Below are positions 1-5,983 of a DNA stretch of 12,719 nucleotides, piece after piece (positions within the stretch are counted from its first letter, which is position 1; each line of letters begins with the position of its first letter). Origin of the DNA: Acidobacteriota bacterium (GTDB lineage Bacteria > Acidobacteriota > Vicinamibacteria > Vicinamibacterales > 2-12-FULL-66-21). A model generated the notes under the pieces. The model saw only the letters and a list, made by a program, of their open reading frames with translations, searched no databases and had not been told where the DNA came from. The DNA is taken from contig JAIVJE010000375.1 in NCBI GenBank assembly GCA_020200195.1, forward strand, positions 1 through 12,719, given 5' to 3'. A program made the translations under genes and the position numbers.

Positions 1-1
1 C

Positions 2-73
2 CTCTTCAACGGAATCTATCTCGGAGCGAGGGGCAGCGCCGCCAGCCAGACGACCGACAGCGTATCCAAATAG
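2..73 (+). CDS. C-terminal end of an unidentified protein (5' end outside window)
   Basis: One forward frame is open from the left edge to a TAG at 71-73. It encodes 23 residues ending in TTDSVSK, beginning LFNGIYLGARGS. A strong hairpin terminator starts 22 bases after this stop, which is the main reason to believe the frame is the real end of a gene. The piece is too short to identify. The pattern of small, hydroxylated and glycine residues would suit the tail of an envelope protein, but that is only a guess. Confidence 0.45.
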   Translation, partial: LFNGIYLGARGSAASQTTDSVSK

Positions 74-95
74 ACTGCGGCGGGCGGTCGAACAA

Positions 96-128
96 GGGGC
101 AGGCGCCGAACGCCTGCCCCTTTGTTTT
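96..128. terminator. Bidirectional rho-independent terminator
   Basis: A perfect 10-bp stem, GGGGCAGGCG (96-105) and CGCCTGCCCC (111-120), encloses a CCGAA loop. It is followed on the plus strand by TTTGTTTT (121-128) and on the minus strand by a shorter TTGTT. It lies between the stop of the forward gene (71-73) and the stop of the convergent minus-strand gene (127-129), so it probably ends both transcripts. The longer T tract favours stronger termination in the forward direction. Confidence 0.85.
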
Positions 129-579
129 ATCGACGCTTGCGCGACGCGCCGGCTTTCGTTTTACCCTTCCCGCGGGCGCTCGCCGTACGCTTGCGGCCTC
201 TCGATGCGGTCTTGCGCTTGGCGGAGGATGCTTTACGGGCGGGGCGCCTCGCCTTGGCGGCGCTCTTCCCCGTGACGGCTTTGCGGGCCCTGCGCGCGGC
301 GACCTTGACCTGCCGCCGCGTTTGTTTCACGACGCGGCGAACCGTCCGGCGGACGGCCCGGCGGGGCGTCGCCGTACTGCTCGCGGCCTCCGCGGCTGCG
401 GTCCCGACCGTTCGGCCGGCCGACGTCGCGGCCTCCGCTGCGCGCGACGCGACGGAGGCGGCAGACTGCGCACCCTCCACCACCGTCCGCGTGGCGCTCC
501 CGATGGCGCCGCCAACCACTTCCGCCGCGTCGTTCAGCGGATCCGAGGTCCTGTGCTCCCAGTCCCGTTCATCAGCCAT
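127..579 (-). CDS. Histone H1-like Ala/Lys/Arg-rich basic protein
   Basis: This 150-residue protein has two parts. Residues 1-70 are alanine-rich and mildly acidic near the start (MADERDWEH), with no tryptophan or cysteine after residue 7; the AASVASRAAEAATSAGRTVG stretch could form an amphipathic helix. Residues 71-150 are very rich in Arg and Lys with short Ala/Ser/Thr spacers (RRAVRRTVRRVVKQTRR, ARKASSAKRKTAS, RKRR at the end), as in bacterial histone H1-like or AlgP-type tails. The likely role is non-specific DNA or RNA binding in the nucleoid; that is inferred from composition, not from a family match. The start is supported by AGAGGGG about 6 bases upstream of the ATG. The gene ends at the shared terminator. 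Low-complexity composition means a long open frame also appears on the opposite strand; the minus frame is preferred for its ribosome site and coherent two-part composition. Confidence 0.7.
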   Translation of the reverse strand: MADERDWEHRTSDPLNDAAEVVGGAIGSATRTVVEGAQSAASVASRAAEAATSAGRTVGTAAAEAASSTATPRRAVRRTVRRVVKQTRRQVKVAARRARKAVTGKSAAKARRPARKASSAKRKTASRGRKRTASARGKGKTKAGASRKRR

Positions 580-597
580 TGACTACCCCTCTCAAAT

Positions 598-750
598 GGG
601 TGATCGGGTGATCGGGTGATCGGCGATTGAATCGACGATCGCGCAATTGGCGATCATCCGATTGCCGATCCACCGATTCCCAATCGCCGATCACCCGTTC
701 ACCCGATTCCAGTTGCCGATCACCCGATCGCGCGATCACCCGATTCTTCC
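598..750. repeat. Intergenic array of GGGTGATC/CGATCACCCGATT short repeats
   Basis: The 170-base gap between the peptidase stop and the H1-like start is filled with degenerate short repeats. Three exact tandem GGGTGATC units sit at 598-621. Many inverted copies of the CGATCACCCG and CCGATTCC type run from 660 to 745. A perfect 17-bp inverted pair, CGGGTGATCGGCGATTG (613-629) and its complement (681-697), could form a long-looped hairpin. No open frame of interest is present. The array would lie in the leader of the H1-like gene if that gene is read through from the peptidase. Confidence 0.8.
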
Positions 751-2259
751 TCATTGCGTTCGCACCGGCGGAGGCGCAGGCGCCGGCATGTCTTCCTTGC
801 TGAATCGCGGCAGCATCTCGTCGCGCATCGCGAGATGGTACAGCGCCGCCGCGATCGCGGTTGCCGACTTCTTGACGTCCTCTTCGATGATGCGTTCGTA
901 CGTGTCGAGATTCGTGTGCCACGTGTACGTGCCGTACTCGATGGGATCCTGCCCGAGCCCGATCCCGGGGAGTCCCGCCGCATTGAACGAAGTGCTGTCC
1001 GTCCCACCTGAACGCCGGCTCTTCGTTGCGGTTGCACCCATCACACCCAGGTCCTCGAAGGGCGCGAACGCCTCCCGGAGCACCGTCGCCGCCGCCGGCG
1101 GCCCGAACACGCTGGCTCCGCGGATCCGGCCGGTGCCCGAGTCGACATTGAAGTAACCGGCGAAGCTCCCGTAGGCCGGCTTCTGATTCTCGAACGTGCC
1201 GAAATGCTGTTGTACGTACGCCTTCGAGCCCAGCAGACCCTGTTCCTCACCGCCCCACAGCACGACGCGGATCGTGCGTCGCGGTGTAACACCGATGGCC
1301 TTCAGGATGCGGGCCGCCTCCATCATGACTGCGCACCCGATCGCGTTGTCGGTGGCACCCGTTGCCGCATGCCAGGAATCCAGGTGTCCGCCGAGCATCA
1401 CCACCTCGTCTTTCTTGTCGGTACCGGGGATCTCGGCGATGGCGTTGTACGAGGTGCGACCCTCGGGGTACGAGCGATTCACGATCGTGAACTCGAGTGT
1501 CACGGGCATGCCGTCGGCGAGGATCCGCGAGACACGGCCGTAATCCTCATTGCGCAGGACGACGGTCGGAACCGTTTTGGCGAGATCGAACGTCCGGTTG
1601 CCGAACGCCCGGATCTGCCCATGGTCGCGGCCGGCATCGTTTACCCGCAGCGCGGCCCCGCCGGAGACCAGCATTTCATCGACACGCGTTCCCACTGCAG
1701 TGGTACTCAGGCGCCCGTCGTTTTCGGGCCGCGCCTCCGTCACGACGTTCGGGGGAGGTCCCTGCGGCGTCGGGGCCACTGGATCGTAGGCACGCCGCAC
1801 GTCCTCGTAATCCCGACGCAATGGCGTTTTCACGATCGTGACCGGGACCGCCGCGTGCTTGCCCACGAGCACGATCCGTCCTTTCAGGGACGTGGAGGGT
1901 GTCCACGCGAGGACCTCGCCGACCAGGCTGTCTTTGACTGGCGACACGATGAACCCGGAGAATCGTTCGTTGAGCCACCCGTCATGGCCGAAGTCCCACG
2001 GTTCGAGATGCGCGTTTTCGAGGCCCCACTCGCTCAGCTGCTTGATGGTCCACTCGGCCGCCGCCTTGTGATTCGGGGATCCGGTCAGCCGCGGGCCGTG
2101 CAGGTCCGTCAGGAAGTGCAGAGTCCGCATGATCCGGGAGTTTTCCCGAGCTTCCTGCCGGATTCTGGCGTTGATTTCATGATTGATGCGCTCCGGCGCC
2201 CCGGCCGGCGCGGCGCTGGCCGCCAGCGTGAGCAGGGCGGCTGGAACAAGCTTGAACAT
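751..2259 (-). CDS. Exported M28-family zinc peptidase with PA-like insert
   Basis: This 502-residue protein is a metallo-aminopeptidase or carboxypeptidase-like enzyme that hydrolyses peptides outside the cytoplasm. A signal peptide is visible at residues 1-21 (MFKLVPAALLTLAASAAPAGA). Residues about 115-260 form a PA-like insert, typical of larger M28 members. The catalytic domain follows with all the expected metal ligands of the Vibrio aminopeptidase type: H292 (with D294) in GGHLDSW, D304 in GATDNAIG, E338/E339 in GGEEQG, D373 in FNVDSG and H448 in TWHTNLD. The frame stays open far upstream, but the start at 2259 is preferred because it opens directly into the signal peptide and has CGGAG seven bases upstream. 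The C-terminus ends in a proline-rich tail (MPAPAPPPVRTQ). The gene appears intact. It is transcribed away from the small gene at 2422. The substrate is not predictable. Confidence 0.93.
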   Translation of the reverse strand: MFKLVPAALLTLAASAAPAGAPERINHEINARIRQEARENSRIMRTLHFLTDLHGPRLTGSPNHKAAAEWTIKQLSEWGLENAHLEPWDFGHDGWLNERFSGFIVSPVKDSLVGEVLAWTPSTSLKGRIVLVGKHAAVPVTIVKTPLRRDYEDVRRAYDPVAPTPQGPPPNVVTEARPENDGRLSTTAVGTRVDEMLVSGGAALRVNDAGRDHGQIRAFGNRTFDLAKTVPTVVLRNEDYGRVSRILADGMPVTLEFTIVNRSYPEGRTSYNAIAEIPGTDKKDEVVMLGGHLDSWHAATGATDNAIGCAVMMEAARILKAIGVTPRRTIRVVLWGGEEQGLLGSKAYVQQHFGTFENQKPAYGSFAGYFNVDSGTGRIRGASVFGPPAAATVLREAFAPFEDLGVMGATATKSRRSGGTDSTSFNAAGLPGIGLGQDPIEYGTYTWHTNLDTYERIIEEDVKKSATAIAAALYHLAMRDEMLPRFSKEDMPAPAPPPVRTQ

Positions 2260-2421
2260 GAAAACGCTCCGTGAGGTGGTCGGCCTTGTGCGGCATATTA
2301 GCAGAGTGCCAGAGTCCCGGAGTGCAGGTTCTGAAGTGCACTTGCGTTCGCGCAGAACCAGTCGTGGGGAACCGTTCGTGCGGAACCCCTTCGAGCGGAA
2401 CCATCTGCGCGGAAGCCTTAC
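2260..2421. promoter_or_regulatory. Divergent intergenic region with short periodic repeats
   Basis: This gap separates the minus-strand peptidase from the plus-strand gene at 2422, so promoters for both should lie here. A TAATAT on the minus strand (2295-2300) could be a -10 box for the peptidase, but I see no convincing -35. Three 8-base units (AGAGTGCC, AGAGTCCC, GGAGTGCA) run from 2303 to 2326. A second set of GAACC-type units with a period of about 14 bases occurs near 2354, 2368, 2382, 2397 and 2411. Confidence 0.4.
2354..2416. repeat. Degenerate 14-bp direct repeats (GGAACC units)
   Basis: AGAACC, GGAACC, GGAACC, GGAACC and GGAAGC begin at 2354, 2368, 2382, 2397 and 2411, spaced 14, 14, 15 and 14 bases apart. 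The sequence between them is loosely TCGTGCG-like. The last unit overlaps the GGAAG that serves as the ribosome-binding site of the gene at 2422. Confidence 0.6.
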
Positions 2422-2697
2422 GTGACTGAGTTCATCTACGCGACTCCCGTGCTCGACGAGCTCGCACGCCATGGCCTCAGACCGCTGCCCTCCACGCCGC
2501 CGCAGCAGCTGCGAGACGCGGTGCGGGATCTGTACAGGTACGAGATCAAGCGCCTGCGCAGCGAGCTGATCGCCAGGCGCATCCAGAAGGTCGATTACGC
2601 GGGGCACGTGATTGCGCTCCGCAGGCGGTACCCGCTGCTGTCGGTTCCGCTCGAGCTCTGGGCAGAGCGCAGTCCGGGCTCTGCACATTCCGCGTAG
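2422..2697 (+). CDS. Small hypothetical protein (91 aa)
   Basis: I do not recognise a family. The frame starts at GTG with GGAAG six bases upstream and ends at TAG (2695-2697). The protein looks real rather than random: a mixed-charge, helix-prone middle (LRDAVRDLYRYEIKRLRSEL, then IARRIQKVDYAGHVIALRRRY) is followed by LLSVPLELWAE. There is no signal peptide, membrane segment or cysteine, so it is probably cytoplasmic. The basic surface would allow a nucleic-acid or partner-binding role, but nothing shows it. It is divergent from the peptidase and is followed by two palindromic repeats. Confidence 0.7.
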   Translation: MTEFIYATPVLDELARHGLRPLPSTPPQQLRDAVRDLYRYEIKRLRSELIARRIQKVDYAGHVIALRRRYPLLSVPLELWAERSPGSAHSA

Positions 2698-2698
2698 T

Positions 2699-2745
2699 GT
2701 CCGGCTTCAGCCGGACGGTGTCGTGGGGTCCGGCTAAAGCCGGAC
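2699..2745. repeat. Two REP-like 18-bp palindromes (GTCCGGCT-AGCCGGAC)
   Basis: GTCCGGCTTCAGCCGGAC (2699-2716) and GTCCGGCTAAAGCCGGAC (2728-2745) are near-identical perfect palindromes with 8-bp arms and 2-base centres. They start two bases after the stop of the 91-residue gene, where they could fold in RNA as two adjacent hairpins. From memory, similar GTCCGGCTTTAGCCGGAC elements are dispersed in Acidobacteriota genomes; this was not checked. No T tract follows, so they are not classical terminators, though they may protect a 3' end. Confidence 0.85.
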
Positions 2746-2796
2746 GCTACATCCGTGACCCCTCCGCGCGCCTTCGATTTGTGATGTCATACGGCT

Positions 2797-4223
2797 ATGC
2801 AGGACTACGAGAAGCTGGGGCTCTTCTATCTCGGACGACGGTACGATCTGGCTGCCGGGAAGGCGACGCAGGAGCCTGTTCTGTACGACTCGCGCGACCT
2901 GGTCACGCACGCCGTGTGCGTCGGTATGACCGGAAGTGGAAAGACCGGTCTGTGTCTGTCGCTGATCGAGGAAGCGGCCATTGACGGCGTGCCCGTCATT
3001 GCGATCGACCCGAAAGGGGACATCGGCAACCTTCTGCTGACGTTTCCACGGCTGAGCGCCGGCGATTTTCGTCCGTGGATCGACGAAGACGAGGCGCGCC
3101 GCGCCAACGTGCCGCCAGACGAGTACGCGGCGCAGCAAGCGCGCACCTGGGCCGGCGGTCTGGCCGAGTGGGACCAGGACGGCGCGAGGATCGAGCGGCT
3201 CCGCCGGTCCGCCGAATTCGCAATCTACACGCCCGGGAGCCGGGCGGGGCTGCCGGTGTCGGTTCTGAGCTCGTTCGCCGCTCCTGCGGCCGGCACCGAG
3301 GACGGAGAAGACCTGGCGGAGCGGGCCGGTATCGCCGCGACCAGTCTGCTGACGCTCGCGGGCGTAGACGCCGCGCCCCGGAGCCGCGAGCACACGCTTG
3401 TCGCGTCGCTCCTCACGACGTCGTGGCGCGACGGACGCGACGTCGATCTCGGTGCCCTCATCCAGCAGGTCCAGACCCCGCCGTTTTCGAAGATCGGCAT
3501 CGTGGACCTCGAGTCGTTCTTCCCCGAACGCGAGCGCTTTGCGCTCTCGATGAAACTGAACGGATTGATCGCGGCGCCGGGCTTCGAGCAATGGATGGAC
3601 GGCGCACCGCTCGAACCCGCCAGCCTTCTGTACACCGCTGACGGCCGGCCAAGGGTCGCCATTTGTTCGATCGCGCACCTCGGCGACGCGGAGCGTATGT
3701 TCTTCGTCTCCTTGTTGCTGAATCAGATCGTCGGGTGGATGCGCGCGCAGACCGGCACCTCGAGCCTGCGCGCGGTCGTTTACATGGACGAAATCGCGGG
3801 TTACTTTCCGCCTGTCGCGAACCCGCCGTCGAAGCCGCCGCTGCTCACCCTCTTGAAACAGGGAAGGGCATTCGGGCTCGGAGTTCTGCTCGCGACGCAG
3901 AATCCGGTCGACCTCGACTACAAGGGTCTGGCGAACACCGGCACCTGGTTCCTGGGCCGTCTGCAGACTGACCGGGACAAGCAACGCGTGCTCGACGGAC
4001 TGGAGGGGGCCGCAGGAAACAGCCTGGATCGCGGCGAAACGGACCGTCTGCTGTCCGCGCTCGGCAAGCGGGTGTTCCTGTTGCACAACGTCCACGAACC
4101 CGCCCCCCTTGTGTTTCAAACGCGATGGACGATGTCGTACCTGCGTGGCCCTTTGTCGCGAGATCAAATTCGCGCGCTGACGAGCGATCAGAGCCGCACA
4201 AGCGGGGCGGGCGCGCCCGCTCG
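2797..4223 (+). pseudogene. DUF87/HerA-like P-loop ATPase, N-terminal part (frame broken near 4190-4223)
   Basis: This reading frame encodes the ATPase core of a helicase HerA/VirB4-like ATP-binding protein. Walker A is GMTGSGKT at residues 43-50, with an associated AIDPKGDIGN segment at 69-78. Walker B is AVVYMDE with D331/E332. A sensor-like LLATQNPVDLDY lies at 364-375, and GTWFLGRLQTDRDKQ at 382-396 holds likely arginine-finger residues. Homology-like sequence continues to about residue 465 (RDQIRALTSDQ) and then becomes nonsense rich in Arg and Pro, although the frame stays open to 4689. The natural continuation is in another frame from about 4224. The start is ATG at 2797; no strong ribosome site is visible. 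Family members usually carry a proline-rich linker of several tens of residues at this point, which seems absent. It may be a real pseudogene or an assembly error. Confidence 0.8.
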
Positions 4224-5021
4224 CGCGACGTCCTGTATGCCGCGTCAATCGCCGACGGTCCCGTACCGGTCGACTGGGCGTCCGCGACGCGCCTCGACGT
4301 GCCGGTGTCGGCGTTGCGCAAAGAGGCCGAACCGGGCGCAACGTATGCTCCCGCGCCGGCCGCGGCCCTGCAGACGCGCAACTACAAGGAGTGGGAAAAG
4401 GCGCTCAGCCGCTGGCTCTTGTCATCCGAGACCGTCGAGCTCTGGCGTCACCGCACATCGAAGCTCACGTCGCGTGGCGGTGAAAGCGAGCGGGACTTCC
4501 GCGTGCGCGTGCAGGACACGCAGCGGGCCGCTCGCGACGAGGCGGTCGAGGACGTGCGCCGGCGCTACGCCGCCAGGCAGGCCACTCTCACCGAGCGGTT
4601 GCGGCGCGCGGAAGCCTCCGTCACACGCGAGTCCGAACAAGCGTCGCAGCAGAAGGTGCAGACCGCTGTGTCGCTCGGCGCGACGCTGATCGGCGCGCTG
4701 CTCGGGAAAAAGGCGGTGAGCACCGGGACGCTGGGCCGGGCGACGACCGCGGCGCGCGGTGTCGGACGCAGCCAGAAGGAAGCTGAGGACGTCAAGCGCG
4801 CGACCGAGACGGTAGATGCCGTACGCGCGCAACAGCAGGCGCTCGAGGAGCAGATCGAGACCGATGTGCGCGCCATCGCCGCACAGTTCGACGCAGGCGT
4901 CGAGCTCGAGCGCATCGAGCTTGCGCCCAAGAGAGGGCAGGTCGCCGTCCAGTTCGTGGCGCTCGGATGGAGCCCCGATGCTCACGAGCTGACGTCACGG
5001 ACTTCAGGTCCGAGCGCGTGA
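4190..5021 (+). pseudogene. DUF87/HerA-like ATPase, C-terminal part (shifted frame)
   Basis: This piece is the C-terminal third of the ATPase that begins at 2797, read in a different frame. Recognisable sequence begins at about 4224 with RDVLYAASIADGPVPVDW and runs to the TGA at 5019-5021. It contains a helical, charged region (SERDFRVRVQDTQRAARDEA, then a coiled-coil-like RRRYAARQATLTERLRRAEA). A glycine/alanine-rich segment follows (SLGATLIGALLGKKAVSTGT, then LGRATTAARGVGRS), then a second coiled coil, ending in a beta-like VAVQFVALGW. From memory these are the standard features of the C-terminus of this large bacterial ATPase family. A stray ATG at 4125 is inside the ATPase core and is not a credible start. 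The end overlaps the next gene by GTGA, so in an intact allele the two would be translationally coupled. Confidence 0.75.
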
Positions 5022-5983
5022 CGTGGCGGTTCCGGATCAGACCCGCAACGGTCCTGGTCGCGCTTGCCGTTCTGGCATTCGGCGGTTCTGGCTGTCGCGG
5101 TTCCGAGCTGGATCCCGCAGCCGCGCGCCCGACATCGACGATCGTCCGGTCCTTGACGCCGGCGCCGGGCGCGCTGGCGCTGCCGCTGCGCGACGGCTCG
5201 GTGCGCTTCGCCGTCATCGGCGATTCGGGACGTGGCAACGCGCCGCAGCACGCCGTTGCCCGGCAGATGGTTACGTGGCGCACCCGCTTTCCCTTCGATC
5301 TCGTCCTGATGCTCGGCGACAACATTTACGGCCCGCATCGGGCGGATGACTACATCCGCAAGTTCGAGGAACCCTACGCTCCCCTGCTCGCGGCCGGCGT
5401 GACCTTCTACGCCGCGATCGGCAATCACGACGATCCCGGACAACTCAACTACGCCAAATTCAACATGGGCGGAAAGCGGTATTACACCTTCCGGAAGTCC
5501 GAACGGAGGCTGGCGGGGCTGGCCGGCGCAGGCGTCCGCTTCTTTGCGCTCGACAGCCGCTCGTTCGACACGGAACAGCTCGCGTGGCTCCGCGACGAAC
5601 TGGCCCAGTCGGGCACGGCCTGGAAAATCTGTTTCTTCCATCACCCGTTGTACACGTCCGGTCGATATCGTGCCGGTGCTCGCACGCTGCGTCTGGCGAT
5701 CGAACCATTGCTCGTTGCAGGCGACGTGGATCTGGTCCTGTCCGGCCACGAGCATTTTTACGAACGGATTGAGCCCCAGCACGGGATCACATACTTCGTA
5801 TCGGGCGCCGCCGGTTCGCTGCGCCGCGGGGATATCCGGCCGTCAGGCCTTACCGCCAAGGGTTTCGACACGGACTACCACTTCATGTTGATGGAGATTG
5901 CGGGGGCTGACCTGTTCTTTCAGGCGATCAGTCGGACGGGTGAGACCGTGGATGCCGGCGTGATTACCCGTCCGGGGTCGTGA
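5018..5983 (+). CDS. Calcineurin-like metallophosphoesterase, probable lipoprotein
   Basis: This 321-residue protein is a two-metal phosphoesterase related to purple acid phosphatase or calcineurin-type enzymes, hydrolysing phosphomonoesters or diesters outside the cytoplasm. The five family motifs are in order: GDSGRG with D69, GDNIYG with D101/N102, GNHDD with N136/H137, FFHHPLY with H208/H209 and GHEHFYER with H244/H246. I chose the GTG at 5018 because it overlaps the ATPase stop as GTGA and places the hydrophobic segment VLVALAVLAFGGSGC right after a basic N-terminus. C26 could be lipidated, although the lipobox is imperfect (Gly at -3). An in-frame ATG at 4967 would add 17 residues before the signal and is less likely. 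The 3' end overlaps the convergent gene by 20 bases. The gene looks intact. Confidence 0.9.
   Translation: MTWRFRIRPATVLVALAVLAFGGSGCRGSELDPAAARPTSTIVRSLTPAPGALALPLRDGSVRFAVIGDSGRGNAPQHAVARQMVTWRTRFPFDLVLMLGDNIYGPHRADDYIRKFEEPYAPLLAAGVTFYAAIGNHDDPGQLNYAKFNMGGKRYYTFRKSERRLAGLAGAGVRFFALDSRSFDTEQLAWLRDELAQSGTAWKICFFHHPLYTSGRYRAGARTLRLAIEPLLVAGDVDLVLSGHEHFYERIEPQHGITYFVSGAAGSLRRGDIRPSGLTAKGFDTDYHFMLMEIAGADLFFQAISRTGETVDAGVITRPGS

Noticed and set aside
122..619. A plus-strand frame over the H1-like gene
   Set aside because: Its start lies in the terminator tail, it has no ribosome site, and the minus frame has a coherent two-part composition.
598..750. CRISPR array
   Set aside because: Units are too short and degenerate, there are no uniform spacers, and no cas genes are present.
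1204..2274. A 356-codon open frame on the plus strand
   Set aside because: It is opposite the M28 peptidase, whose signal peptide and five metal ligands establish the real strand.
2260..2688. N-terminal extension of the M28 peptidase
   Set aside because: It would place about 140 residues before a clear signal peptide and overlap the gene at 2422.
4190..4224. Programmed ribosomal frameshift in the ATPase
   Set aside because: No slippery heptamer is visible and a protein segment is missing at the junction, which frameshifting would not explain.
2734..4341. A 535-codon open frame on the minus strand
   Set aside because: It is antisense to the Walker-motif ATPase core and has shadow-like Arg/Gly composition.
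5964..5983. 20-base overlap of convergent genes as a sign of a wrong gene end
   Set aside because: Both frames carry clear protein features up to the overlap; short tail-to-tail overlaps are common in compact genomes.
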